Assembly (NCBI GenBank): GCA_016630955.3
Contig: CM049986.1
Location: 1,488,001 to 1,552,000, forward strand
Length of the DNA stretch: 64,000 nt
Direction of reading: 5' to 3'
Source of the DNA: Didymella arachidicola
Lineage: Eukaryota > Ascomycota > Dothideomycetes > Pleosporales > Didymellaceae
The notes below the pieces were generated by a model, which saw nothing but the letters and a program-made list of their open reading frames with translations, searched no databases and was not told the origin of the DNA. Position 1 is the first letter of the stretch. Each line of letters opens with the position of its first letter. Of this stretch, positions 43,888 to 54,375 are shown one piece after another. Both the position numbers and the translations under genes were made by a program.

Positions 43888-45531
43888 ATGCTGCAACCAG
43901 ATGATATTATTTTGCTTCCCCATGAAGATAGGATACTTCTAGCTATTGCAGCAATGAAATCTGACGCGTCATTATCCCAGAGGAGCGCTGCTGCTGTGTA
44001 TGGAGTGCCCCAAAGTACACTCAGTACGCGATGCACGAACACGACTGCACGACGCGATACCCGCCCCAAATCATCAAAGCTTACCAAGAGCGAGGAGGAC
44101 AGCCTTGTTAGACGTATCAAGGATCAATCTTTGCGAGGATTTGCCCCTACCTTCACCCAAGTACGCTGTATGGCAGACCAGCTGCTAGCAATACGCCATG
44201 GCAGAGCTGTCGGTGAGTGCTGGGTTCCACGCCTCATCACGCGCCGGCCAGAGATCAGATCTCAATTGACCCGACCGCGGGACTACCGGAGGATCCTGTG
44301 TAGCAACCCAGCAGTTATTAAGCCGTGGTTTGGCTTAGTAGCTAATGTGAAAGCTAAGTATGGGATCCTTGATGAGGATACCTACAACTTCGACGAGACT
44401 GGGTTCCAGATTGGTGTAGGGGGGTCTGTCAAGGTGGTCACGGCTTCAGAGATTCGAATCAACCCAATTGGCCGGCAGCCAGGTGATCGTGAGTGGATAA
44501 CTCTGATCGCTGCTGTCAATGCTGTTGGCTGGCTCGTCCCCCCCTTCTTCATCTTCAAGGGGAAGAACCACAACCAAAGCTGGTATCACAACCATCCTAA
44601 AGAGTGGAGGATAGCTGTATCTGATAATGGCTGGACTACTAATGAAGTTGGTGTAGCTTGGCTGCAGCACTTCATTGAGCACACCACATCTCGTACAGTT
44701 TGGGGTTACCGACTACTCATCCTTGACGGCCATGAGTCCCACAACTCAATCAGATTTCAGGATATCTGCAAGGATAACAACATCATCACTCTCTGCATGC
44801 CTGCTCATGCCTCACATGTCCTTCAACCCTTAGATGTTGGGTGCTTTTCACCATTAAAGCGTGCGTACAAGAAGGAGGTAGGAGCTCTCGCGAACAGCCA
44901 CATCAACCATATAGACAAGCTAGCATTCCTGGCAGTGTTTACAGCAGTGTACCAAGATGTTTTCTCGTCTGACAACATCAAAGCTGGGTTCCGTGCTACT
45001 GGCCTGGTGCCGCTGGACCCAGGGGTGGTGGTATCTAAGCTGGAAATCAAGCCTCGAACACCCTCACCACTCCTGCCTACTACCCCCTGGAACCCCAGGA
45101 CCCCAAGCAACGCGCTTGAAATAGAAGCACAGTCTACAATGATCAAGAACCATATTCGAACCCACGCTGGGTCATCCCCTACAGCGCTTATTAATATGGT
45201 GCAGCAAATGCAGAAGGGGGCAGAGATGATGCTGCATAACGGGACCCTCTTGGCAGCTCAGCTGCTCCACCAAGAAGCTATCGCTACCAGCGCCACTAAG
45301 CGTAAATCCCGAAAACGGAAGCGTATACAGAAGGGAGGGACCCTTTCACAAGAGGAAGCTGATGATATAATAGCCCAGAGAGAGGCGTTGGCATTGGCAG
45401 CTGCAGAGAAGCGTGAAGAGAGACTTGTTGCTGGTGCAGCTCGGCAGTGTGTTCAGGTCTGCACTGCCTGCAGAAACCCTGGGCACAATAGACGCACCTG
45501 CACAATTAATACAACACAGTTAGGCGATTAA
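43888..45531 (+). CDS. Pogo-family DDE transposase 2
   Basis: Single-exon, 547 residues, no stop or shift. Same order as transposase 1: Psq-type helix-turn-helix (SQRSAAAVYGVPQSTLSTR), CENP-B-type DNA-binding half (LRGFAPTFTQVRCMADQLL), then the catalytic core with YNFDETGFQ, LLILDGHESHNS and VLQPLDVGCFSPLK. The C-terminal basic stretch SRKRKRIQKGG precedes CTACRNPGHNRRTC, a complete CCHC zinc knuckle. All catalytic acids and zinc ligands are present, and the gene sits inside complete inverted ends, so this may be an autonomous copy. Confidence 0.92.
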   Translation: MLQPDDIILLPHEDRILLAIAAMKSDASLSQRSAAAVYGVPQSTLSTRCTNTTARRDTRPKSSKLTKSEEDSLVRRIKDQSLRGFAPTFTQVRCMADQLLAIRHGRAVGECWVPRLITRRPEIRSQLTRPRDYRRILCSNPAVIKPWFGLVANVKAKYGILDEDTYNFDETGFQIGVGGSVKVVTASEIRINPIGRQPGDREWITLIAAVNAVGWLVPPFFIFKGKNHNQSWYHNHPKEWRIAVSDNGWTTNEVGVAWLQHFIEHTTSRTVWGYRLLILDGHESHNSIRFQDICKDNNIITLCMPAHASHVLQPLDVGCFSPLKRAYKKEVGALANSHINHIDKLAFLAVFTAVYQDVFSSDNIKAGFRATGLVPLDPGVVVSKLEIKPRTPSPLLPTTPWNPRTPSNALEIEAQSTMIKNHIRTHAGSSPTALINMVQQMQKGAEMMLHNGTLLAAQLLHQEAIATSATKRKSRKRKRIQKGGTLSQEEADDIIAQREALALAAAEKREERLVAGAARQCVQVCTACRNPGHNRRTCTINTTQLGD

Positions 45532-45604
45532 TTCTATCTACTTTTTATCGCGATTACTTGGTGTTGTGTTGAGATATCCTTGTTAGAGATGTGGTGGGGT
45601 GCAC

Positions 45605-45633
45605 GAAGTGATCAGCTCGCTGATAGATTACGT
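45605..45633 (-). repeat. Right terminal inverted repeat of transposon 2
   Basis: 29-bp end, inverted match to 43824-43852; followed by TA at 45634-45635. Confidence 0.88.
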
Positions 45634-45635
45634 TA

Positions 45636-46310
45636 TTCCAATGATAATCGCCCAGATCATAGCCGAACGTGCATCGGAGATGGCAGGGACGTCTCCGGTC
45701 CAATTGGAGGTGTGCAAGCTAGGATGTTCATCCCGGAAGCCTCGAGACGGTGGAAGCGAAGAGCCTCTGTCCCAATTTTTTTGGTAGCAAAGACCTCTAG
45801 CCTATCCGAAGCGACCTCAGTAGCATCATGGTGGAAGGAACTTTTGGCCGTAGGGCTGTAGGGTCGCGAATGCGCCACATGCTCGTGCTGATCGCAGTGG
45901 TCCTGCACAGTGACAAGTCAAGGTTTCGCTAGGAGATGAGTCCCCTTCATTCGCCTTACCATTCTTTTGTTTTTCGGTTACACAAACTAGCATTAAACCA
46001 GCATAACGATGGCATAGCTGAAGTGGGGCATTGTAGATGGATTACTGAGGCTAGCTAGCATACCTGCACCGTCCTGCACGTAAACAATGAGGTGCCGGAA
46101 CCCCCGGATGATCCATTGAATTCACTACGAGATGTCTGCGGAACGGCCTAGGATCTTAAGGGATGTTTCCTGCTGTTGAATCTGGCGGTCTCGGTTTCGC
46201 AAATGGCGAGACCGAGGAGTGTCGCAACTCGCATTCCACATGGAATAGGTCAGGAACATGTCTTGTCTATGTTATGAAGTAATGTTGGTTTAGTTGAGGT
46301 ACGTAGTTGT
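45636..46310. other. Intergenic right of the transposons
   Basis: No gene. A small hairpin (cggtctcg at 46186-46193 against cgagaccg at 46207-46214) is the only structure seen; it lies about 100 bp after the bZIP stop and could lie in its 3' end. Confidence 0.4.
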
Positions 46311-47274
46311 CTATGAATTTTGCTTGTTTTCTGTAACGCCATCGTAATCGAGGAACCAAAGATCATCATCAGTGCTGGAACCAATGGCTTGATCTACACT
46401 GTCCTGGCGCTGATGTGGGTCTGAGGCACATGCAGGACCCGCCTCGTCAGTTTCGATGGGCGCAAGAGCGGAAGGCGGGGTTTCCACCAAGTCGTTGGGT
46501 CGTGCCGACCCTGAGAGATCGCTTGCAATTCGCGCAACGTATCCGTCAATCATCCACGAACCGCATTTGGCATGTTGCAGAACCTCGTGCTTAAGCTCCA
46601 GCACTTGCTCGCGTAGCTCAGCCACGTGCGTCTTTAAGGTCTCATTCCTTGCAGACATACTTGCGTGCTGAGTCAGCAGCTTGGAAGTGTAGTCCTTTCT
46701 CTGACGTCGGCATTTGTCCGCAGCAATACGGTTCTTCTCAAGCTGTGTCATGCGAGCAGGTTGGTCGTGCCTTGATGTGGCAGCACCCTTCTGTGGGTTG
46801 AGATATGGCGGCTCTAGTCGGGGTCGTCCACGCTTTCGCTTCACTGGCTCGATGGGGACGATAGGGCTCAAAGGACTTTGAGCGGCTTCCTTAGTCTTGT
46901 GGGTGGCCTGAACGCTAGATCAGTAAGTTTCACGACAGCGGGTTAGTCTGTCAAACCGGAAAATTCATCCGAGACGCTTCCGGGCCGTTAGAACTCTGTC
47001 CAGACCAAAGGACTTCATTTCTGAGTTGGTGTACGGGAACTGAAGTTTCGCGAATGAATTCGGGAACGCTCGAAGGATTGCGCTGCTTTTCGGGACCGAC
47101 AGGTCGCTTCACCAAGTGCTGAAGCGGGGGAGATGGGAGTACAATTGGCATGTAGTCCAATCCGCCACCGAGATCATGCCAGTCCTGAAATTGATGAATA
47201 TGGGCCATGTGATTCGAGGCGAACAGAGCAGCAGTGTCACACCCGAATGGATGAGAGATGTTGATCGCCGCCAT
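46311..47274 (-). CDS. bZIP transcription factor
   Basis: Nuclear DNA-binding regulator; target genes unknown. Exons 46957-47274 and 46311-46907 around a 49-nt intron (46908-46956, GTTTGA, CTGATCTAG, TTCAG), phase 0, give 304 residues. The basic region is KNRIAADKCRRQRK (residues ~160-173, fits N-x7-R), followed by a leucine zipper with heptads through LLTQHASMSARNETLKTHVA and LREQVLELKHEVL. The order basic region, zipper and WMIDGYVARIA tail fits the Atf1/CREB-like fungal group. Upstream is KRKRGRPRLEPP, an AT-hook-like basic stretch. The N-terminal exon has no known domain. The first in-frame ATG (47274) starts MAAINISHPFG. A gene-poor, repeat-bearing stretch lies on both sides. Confidence 0.85.
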
Positions 47275-48185
47275 GATCAAGCAGAGATGGGGGAGGCTCG
47301 CAGTCAACACAGAGCAACGATGAGCTACTCCTAACGTGCTACTGCTCACGAGCTTAGCCAACGAGCTCTGTGTACGACGCTCTATTGCTGCAGTCGTGGG
47401 GCAGAAACTGACTGGCACGATGGAAACGTGTTTGAATGAAGGTTGAGAAGTCGGCTGCAAGAAAGCTGTAAATACCACACGGAAGTTGCTTCTGAGGTTG
47501 CGATGGGAAAGCTCGAGATGTAAGGTATGCAACAGTAGGCTCGACTGAAGTGGCTCAGGAAGATGATCTAAATATCTTTTCAACTGTCTTATAACACCTG
47601 ATCCGAAGTACACTGGAAGCGACTCGTACGACGAGATGCCGCAGACCCCTACAAGCGATGCCTACGCCTACGTCTTCGCTAAAAGACTTTGACACGCTCC
47701 ACGGAGGTATCAAGATGGACACAGGTCGCTGCGGGGAATTTCGCAATCCCCGACAGTGAACGACCAGACAGATGACATGAGCCCCTTTGTGGATTCAACA
47801 CTGATTCGTTCACAAGATGTCCCCCCCGCAGGCTCCGAATAGCCACTAAACGTTACACGCGTTCCCGCTGTGGGTACAGGGTGCTCCATCCGTATCTGCT
47901 CTTCGATTAGAGGACCGTCATATTAGACGCACCGGTGTGGCTGTAGCAAATACGTGTACCAGCTAGGTCGAGCAGCGCTTCTGCCCCGAACAATATTACC
48001 TAATCGCGTTTGCGGGTGCCGATTCGTACGGCAGACGAGCAGTTGTCGGGCATGGTAAAAGATCTGGCATGTCTCTCCGGGCCTGTCATGGATGTCTTCG
48101 GTGCCTACCGTTTGGTCAAGCGAAAAATAATGGGGATCACAAGGCAGATGCGGCTTGGGATCGGCAGATCATAATGCCGACACAT
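47275..48185. promoter_or_regulatory. Upstream region of the bZIP gene
   Basis: 0.9 kb with no supportable ORF. It ends at the TAA duplication of a MITE. Confidence 0.45.
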
Positions 48186-48188
48186 TAA

Positions 48189-48437
48189 CTGTGGTAGTCT
48201 GGGTATATATTGTGAGTGGAGACGATGACAAGGGTTCTCGGTCGTAATTTCCAGCTGTCTTAGGCACTGATCTGATGCGTTTTTAATACTCTTCTTGTCC
48301 TGGAGGCTATGAATTAAGCAGATTGCAGCGGTAAGCACTGTATTTCATCCGAAATAGGCAGGATCTGGTGTAATTTAGTGGGTCAGGTCGTCCGGTTATG
48401 TCGGACCCACTCACAATATATACCCAGGCTACCACAG
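48189..48437. mobile_element. MITE, 249 bp, Harbinger-like (TAA target duplication)
   Basis: Inverted ends of 31 bp, left 48189-48219 (ctgtggtagtctgggtatat...) and right 48407-48437, match with one mismatch. Directly outside are TAA (48186-48188) and TAA (48438-48440), a 3-bp target duplication of the kind made by PIF/Harbinger elements. There is no coding capacity. A second short hairpin, gtgggtc to gacccac, sits next to the right arm (48378-48409). Non-autonomous element; its transposase is not in the window. Confidence 0.78.
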
Positions 48438-48440
48438 TAA

Positions 48441-48881
48441 GGCATGCAGATCTTGAGCAAGCATACCCTTGTTGCAAGAATTCAGCCACAAGTGGGGTTC
48501 ATGCTTTATCTGAGATGATTGACGGGAATTCCGAAATCATGATTACTCGGAGGCTCCGCTAGTCTTAGTACCCGTTATCACGAATGAGTCTCATCTAGGT
48601 CTTAATGCTCCTTTGGGCACGTCGGCAAGCAGGCAGATCAACACGTCGGCAAGCCGCAAGCGAACGTATAATACATCGGTAGATAGGCAACTATTTGAGA
48701 CGGTAAACCGTCAGTTCGGCAGCTATGACTTGGTGACGATACGAGCTTTGGGTTGCAATCATCATTGGACTTGACGGAAGGGTGAGAATTCCGTGAACGA
48801 TCAGGATTGGCACTCTGCGTTTCAGTGCCAGGTTCAGCTTCATCACAATAGAGACTGTCTATTTTCTTCCACTCTATCATA
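48441..48881. other. Intergenic, nothing recognised
   Basis: Between the MITE and an MFS pseudogene. Near 48620-48655 cacgtcggcaagc occurs twice in tandem-like fashion. No gene. Confidence 0.4.
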
Positions 48882-50183
48882 TCAATTTTTCTTGAACAGA
48901 CCAAGAGCTCCTACAGTCACCACATCCATCGTAACGCCCAGTCGGATTATAAAGTCGCGCCAGTTTCCAGTGCCAAAGCTGGGCTGAACCCATACATCTA
49001 CCAAGTTCTGGAGTACTGCGGCAGCAATGTAGTCGAATACTACATCTATGCCTCCTCGTGTGAACAGCAGCACACCAGATACAAGCAACTGCTCAGCGGG
49101 ACGGTTCCGATCATTGACTACAACGGCGGCCATGCGACTCCTGAGAACCATAGAACTGAATGGGAACACACCGAAATGGAGAGGCACAACGAAAATCGTT
49201 CAGTTAGCTTTACCGAGGCCCGTACAACCAATGCTGCAAAAGTACTGAAAAGCGCACTGAGCAGAAGGGTACAAGAGGACCAATGGCGTCACTACCCATA
49301 ATGCCGTTTGTGTCTTTGCATGTTTCGCCCAGCGAGACTGGATTGCACTCATGTTAGTCCCCCAAACGCGACCTGTCCGAGAATCCCCGATAGCGACAGG
49401 TACATGACCAATAACGCTGCCTTGCTAGGATCGACTCCAAGATCATTGGCGTAATTGCAAAGGTAGTTTGCCGGGAGATGGTTTGCAAGACCTTGAACAG
49501 CCAGACCAGAGTTAGGGATTCTTCAAGGGTTGAAGCGTGAGTTTTTCTTGTGCGTTACTTTCTAGCTGGACATTGTCTGCTTGCAATGTACGAATACATA
49601 AGATACCGGTGGAAAGAACTAGTGTACTGAACACCGTCTAACTGATAAGCGTCATGCGTGGCCCAAAATGCCGCAAAAGATGCGAGAATGTTGGTGAGAG
49701 AATTGCTGAGGCAATGTTCGAGAAATCTGCGCCCAGTGAAGAAGCCACGACCAACACCATGCCGGTCCAAATCATGTACATCCTGCAATGAGGATGATTT
49801 CCGATCAGGTGCAGCAAAAAAGGCGACAGTGATTGCAGGAAGCCCACGATGAGCAGCCCAATCGACGCCAAAAGTTGATTGCCTTTGAACGGATGATTCT
49901 TGAAGTAGTATTCCCGAAAGCCATCTTGCGTGGCATCCAAGCTTGTCGCGAGTCTTAATTTAGTAATCCAGCACAAGACAGCAGATGAAATCTCACCCCG
50001 TGTGGCCACAGATATCGCTGTTATGGCTGCCAGACAGGCCCACGCAGCTTTTCAGCAATCAAAAGGCGGAAAACTGCCTCTGTTGTCGGCCCCTGCCTCT
50101 GAGTGCGTGGTATCGAGTGCCGCGAGCAATGATGTGTTGACTTGCAAAGTCTTCTCAACCTGTGATCGATTTTTTCCAGCCAT
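48882..50183 (-). pseudogene. Decayed monocarboxylate-transporter-like MFS gene
   Basis: Read on the minus strand, pieces follow the order of a fungal MCT-like transporter. From the ATG at 50183 the frame gives a hydrophilic head, FPPFDC, a stop, then KAAWACLAAITAISVATRG, matching the PDGG-x-AW first-span motif with the stop inside it. Next is YYFKNHPFKGNQLLASIGLL and MIWTGMVLVVASSLGADFS (loop and spans 2-3). About 49500-49320 in another frame reads QGLANHLPANYLCNYANDLG and VDPSKAALLVMYLSLSGILG, a typical second-half segment. The last piece, 49187-48882, ends FGTGNWRDFIIRLGVTMDVV. At least one stop and several frame changes separate them; possible relic introns do not restore one frame. Clearly inactive. 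Confidence 0.6.
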
Positions 50184-50625
50184 CTTGTGTTACGACGGTA
50201 GATGTAGACACTGCCTCTTTTGAGGAGGCAACAGTAAGGTTGTGTGATATCCGGGTTGTTTCATATCTCCCTTTCTACGAATGTAGCGGATACAAAATGA
50301 TCAATTCGGTATCTCACGAGGTGCTTTGGATGAGTGACAATCGGGAAGGTCGTCGAAATATCGGAGAACTGCCGACATATACAACACCTCATTTCTTGAG
50401 CGAGCTATGTTGATGCCAATCGATTGCTCCTTCCGGATGCATTTTGCATCCAGTCAGAGGACTTGGCATGAGTAAAAAGTGTTACGCACGTTTAACAGCA
50501 AGTTGTTGCCATTTGACCGTCATCATTACCATAAAGATGCGTTCACGATACATGGCGCATATTGAAGTAATCTAAAAGCACTGGGTATATGTGTATGTGC
50601 ACCCCACCCTTCTCCTCCAGGCCAT
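50184..50625. other. Intergenic, nothing recognised
   Basis: 442 bp between the MFS pseudogene and the esterase gene. No feature seen. Confidence 0.4.
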
Positions 50626-52101
50626 CTATAACATCGGCCTCTCAGCAGCCGGATCCTGTCCCTTCCTAAACTTCGCTTCAATGCGCTGCTGTCCCTTCCT
50701 CATATACTGCAACGCCTCATCATCCGTCAACTTCGTCAACCCGCTCTCAACATCCACCGCACTCCTCTCCAACGTCTTTGCCTTAATGAACTCCCCATTC
50801 GTCTCGATACTCTCCCCACCCTCCACTGCCTGACGACAAAACTTCGCAAACTCGGCATGATGCACTGGCGCCCCTGGGTTGTTTTCAAGTAACATCGCAA
50901 AACAATGCGGCATAGCCTCGAACTCCCTCCATACAACTTTGACCCCCTGCCTCACCGCGCGCTGCGCAAGCACTGCGTCTTCATCTCGTAGCATCTCCTG
51001 CCCAAGACTGAAGAATAGCGGCGGCGCGCCTTCCCAGCTTGGTGCGGCGAGCGGCGACACGAGTGGGTGCAGTAGCGCGCTCCCTTCACAATACAGATCT
51101 GCCCGTGGCGGAGAGGCAGGCCACATGGGACAGGAGGGGAATTCGCGCGCCTCGGTTTGAGAGGGTGGGGGCAGGTAGTCGTACTGCAGGAGGCCCTCAA
51201 TGGAGGGTAAGCCGCGCGTGATATCGAGCCAGGGTGAGGTCATTGCGAGGCCAGCTGGGAGGGGGACTTCAACGGATTTGCCATGGAAGTTGACAGTAGG
51301 AAGGGAATTGGGGTTGGGATTCGCGCGGTGGATTTGGAGGAGGAGTTGCAGGAGCGCGGTACAGCATGTTCCTCCTGCGCTGTCGCCGCCAAAAATGATC
51401 TCGTTTGCAGGCACAGCGTCATGAGGTGCGCCAGGTGGTGGATACAAGAGTGATAGGTATGCGGTGAAGCAGTCTAGCAGTGCAGCGGGGAATGGATTTG
51501 ATGGCGCAAGGCGGTATCTGACGTTGAAGACTCGGCCTCCAGTCTCCTTTGCTATGCGCGAGGTTGTCGGGCGATACGTTGCAGGGTCCAAAAGATACAT
51601 GGCGCCGCCGTGGAAGTAAAGAATGGTGACCTTTGACGTGACTTCTTTCATCAAGCCTGCATATTCGACCTTTTCATCTCGATGTACAGGCTGCGGTACC
51701 TTTGGGTCCAGAGCTTGTGCGCGGTAGCCGTTCCATTCTGCCTCCAGTGGCCGGCTTTCTGGCTTAGTCCACTGCTCTTCACCCGTTCCCATATCCTTAA
51801 TGGCCTTGAACAGCAGCTGGCGCACATCGTCCTCCTCTGGGATGTCGAGCTTCACTTTGCTGACCCACACGTTCCCCTTGATACCGGGGTCCTTGGTTGT
51901 CAATCTTTGAATTTTGGAAATCGGCGATGGCTCCGAATTAGGGCCAACCATGTCCCGCAGAATGTTGATGGTGAGTGAAGTCCGCAGATCCCATTTAGAA
52001 GACGTCTCGGATTGGCCAATGGTGTGCAAGAGTGTTGTCTTAAGCATGAGAGGGACCTTGGGCGCAAGGAGCTTCAGGATTGCCGAAGGTGTGGCGTCCA
52101 T
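50626..52101 (-). CDS. Alpha/beta-hydrolase, hormone-sensitive-lipase-type esterase
   Basis: Serine carboxylester hydrolase; substrate unknown. Single exon, 491 residues. The oxyanion-hole motif is YFHGGAMYLL (about residue 164), the nucleophile elbow FGGDSAGGTCC (about 237) with Ser inside G-D-S-A-G, as in the HSL family. The acid is probably in the REDEDAV-like stretch around EMLRDEDAVLAQ, and the His is in EAMPHCFAMLL (about residue 397). There is no signal peptide, so it is likely intracellular. A Lys/Arg/Glu-rich tail of about 60 residues (DDEALQYMRKGQQRIEAKF) follows the fold. The start codon at 52101 has a good context (gccacgATGG). Confidence 0.88.
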   Translation of the reverse strand: MDATPSAILKLLAPKVPLMLKTTLLHTIGQSETSSKWDLRTSLTINILRDMVGPNSEPSPISKIQRLTTKDPGIKGNVWVSKVKLDIPEEDDVRQLLFKAIKDMGTGEEQWTKPESRPLEAEWNGYRAQALDPKVPQPVHRDEKVEYAGLMKEVTSKVTILYFHGGAMYLLDPATYRPTTSRIAKETGGRVFNVRYRLAPSNPFPAALLDCFTAYLSLLYPPPGAPHDAVPANEIIFGGDSAGGTCCTALLQLLLQIHRANPNPNSLPTVNFHGKSVEVPLPAGLAMTSPWLDITRGLPSIEGLLQYDYLPPPSQTEAREFPSCPMWPASPPRADLYCEGSALLHPLVSPLAAPSWEGAPPLFFSLGQEMLRDEDAVLAQRAVRQGVKVVWREFEAMPHCFAMLLENNPGAPVHHAEFAKFCRQAVEGGESIETNGEFIKAKTLERSAVDVESGLTKLTDDEALQYMRKGQQRIEAKFRKGQDPAAERPML

Positions 52102-53136
52102 CGTGGCGTTTATATGCAGCTAGCTCACCGTACAGACTTCTCGCTGTTTGCTAAGTTGACGCTATCGTGCTGTCGTAAAAGAGCCACAGTCACAGTCACA
52201 CTCCTACAGAGGCTCAGAATTTAGCAATAAAGTACAGTCCGGACGTAATAAGAAAGGAGACACCCGGTGGCAGAGTAGCGGTGATGTTGACGTTGACTAG
52301 TCGCTGGCGCGCGAAGAGATGCCGAGGCCGTACGGTTGAAGAGGTTTCATTGGCTGATCAACACGGCGAATACGGCGATACTTATGTCCATGATCTTGCG
52401 TTCCCCATTGGGCAGTGAATAACGCTTAAGAATCTCTCAATACGCTGCAATTCTTGATTAGTCACTTCTTGCAGTTTAAACAAAAGGATATAGTCGTTTC
52501 GAGCAGACCTCGGAACCTTGAGTGTTCTCACAACGTACATGACCCCAAAAGAAATTCAATTCAGCAGACATCATCAAAGCCGACGGGTGACTCGGAACAG
52601 AGAAGCCGCCGCGCACAACCGTGTCGACATGAGTGGCTGACCGAAAGCAAAGCGTAATGACAGAGAGAAGAAAGAGATGCAGTATGCAAGTATCAATACT
52701 TGAGCAGTATCCCGAAGCCTTTGTGAGTAAGATGGAATCAGAGCGCCGGATACTAAAAAGGCGTGAGACTCTCTGACGTCACCGCCGTTGAGCGAGCAAC
52801 TAAGCTAAGCTCTAGAATGCCACAACTTCGTTAGGCTGACTTTTGTAGCAAACCTGCCTAATTTCTGGATACTGTTTAATTGCTGCTACGCTCGGCAATG
52901 CGTGTGCTTCCATGTAGCCTGTGTACAAATCGTGCACAGAGGCGTTAGGATGCGGCGCAGTGCATCAAAGGCACTACGTAAGGGGCGCAGTACTGTCCTA
53001 TAGGTCAGCTTGCATGAGACTTGGCTTTCACACGAGCGATTTACACCTGCTTGAAGCTGTAAAAGTCCACCTCCGTCTCTCCTGCTCTTCTACAGGGCTG
53101 CAAATCAGATCGCAAGCACCGTCAGCCGTCGAAGAT
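52102..53136. promoter_or_regulatory. Divergent upstream region, esterase / CMD-like gene
   Basis: About 1 kb between the two starts. No gene is supported. An in-frame ATG for the CMD-like gene at 53014 may shorten the region. Confidence 0.4.
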
Positions 53137-53984
53137 ATGGTAGAATCCGTCGGAACCACCCAGCTCAATGTCCAGACACCGACGATGATTCGGGCAGTCA
53201 TGGACAAGATGCGACAAGAAGCTACAGCGCGGGGCCTTCGTAATCCTGTATGGCTGACTATCGCGATCGCGACAACAAACGCGACCGGCACTCCAAAGAC
53301 CGTCGCAGCAGTCACGCACCACATAATCGCAATAGTCTCGCCGAGTGAAGTCGTCGAGGCAATCGAGTTCGTGCGCGAAGTAGGAATGAGCTGCTTGGTG
53401 ATGAACGGCGTACAGTGGTCCCAACAGAAGACCAAGTTCTCAAAAGCTGACCATTGTTGCAGACCCCACGGACAGCAGTCATGCTAATGGCACTCCGCTC
53501 TTCCCTTCCGCCACAAATCAGATCCTCCCTCAGCACTGCGAAGCTGCGGCACATCGACTCTTCAAATGTCCATTCTATCGAAGCGCGCGGCGTCACGCTC
53601 TGGACCTCCATCCACGGCAAGTTTGCAGATGCAGTGAAGCTGAAGTTTGCCCAGGCGCACCCAGATCTGGGCGCCTTTACCATCGGCACGATGCACGGTA
53701 ACGGTATCCGCAGCGGAAGGGTGACGGTTAGCGTAGCGGCGATTTCGACCTTGCATGCCCAGCCGGGATTAGAGCCTCTGGTTTCTGATCATGTATTCGG
53801 GCTGAAGAATGCGTGGAAAGATGGATCGTGGAGGTCTGAAGAGGGTTATGGAGAAGAGGAAGGCGTCAGGTGGCTTCTCAGCGATGAAGGGGCTGCATGG
53901 ATCAAGGAGAAGGTAGATGAAATGGTGGACGCGATCACTCACGATGGCCGAGTTGATGTGGCAATAGAGAGTTCGAAGCTGTGA
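53137..53984 (+). CDS. Carboxymuconolactone-decarboxylase-like protein, peroxisomal (SKL end)
   Basis: Exons 53137-53409 and 53463-53984 around a 53-nt intron (GTACAG, GCTGAC, TTGCAG) give 264 residues. Exon 1 has NPVWLTIAIATTNATGTPKT and VVEAIEFVREVGMSCLVMNG; the intron joins NG to TPRTAVMLMALRSSLP. Exon 2 carries ARGVTLWTSIHGKFADAV and a helix pair near GRVTVSVAAISTLHAQPGLE. By eye this follows the alpha-helical CMD/AhpD fold of fungal peroxisomal proteins. I do not see the usual C-x-x-C redox pair, so peroxidase activity is doubtful. The final three residues are SKL, the classical peroxisomal import signal. Start is uncertain; 53137 is a conservative choice and 53014 an alternative. Confidence 0.6.
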
Positions 53985-54375
53985 CTCGAGCGAAGCCAAA
54001 CCTCCCCTGACTGCCTAGAATCTCTCCTATCTTGTGCTGCATGTTGACGACGGTTTGCAGATATCAAAGTACGGCAGCAGCAGCTATCCGTGGTGTGACT
54101 GAGCCAAGCTACAACACAAATCTTATATGACGAGATTCGGACTGCAAGTACTTGGTTGGAAGAACATGAGTCCTCAAGACGGATCCATGTCTCTGAACGG
54201 AAGCAGTAATGACTCAATTGTCAATGTTCAATACTAGCTGTCGCTCGAAAGGGTATACGTTGTACATAATTCTTGCCAGACCTCATCAACGCAACAGCGA
54301 CTATATCACCGCCTAGCACTTCGGCACAGCTGCGGCGTAATGTCAGATGTATCGTTATGAGACACTCACCAACTT
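53985..54375. other. Convergent intergenic
   Basis: 391 bp between two stops on opposite strands. Nothing else seen. Confidence 0.5.

Larger units (their letters stand above)
43824..45633 (+). mobile_element. Pogo-like DNA transposon 2, complete, 1810 bp
   Basis: Bounded by TA at 43822-43823 and 45634-45635, the target-site duplication of Tc1/mariner/pogo elements. The inverted ends, 43824-43852 and 45605-45633, match over 29 bp with one mismatch (acgtaGtctatcagcgagc against acgtaAtctatcagcgagc). One intact transposase fills it. It looks complete and possibly able to move. Confidence 0.88.

Noticed and set aside
46186..46214. Hairpin ggtctcg/cgagacc as a transcription terminator or mobile end
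   Set aside because: Arms of only 8 bp, no target duplication; Pol II genes do not use such hairpins for termination.
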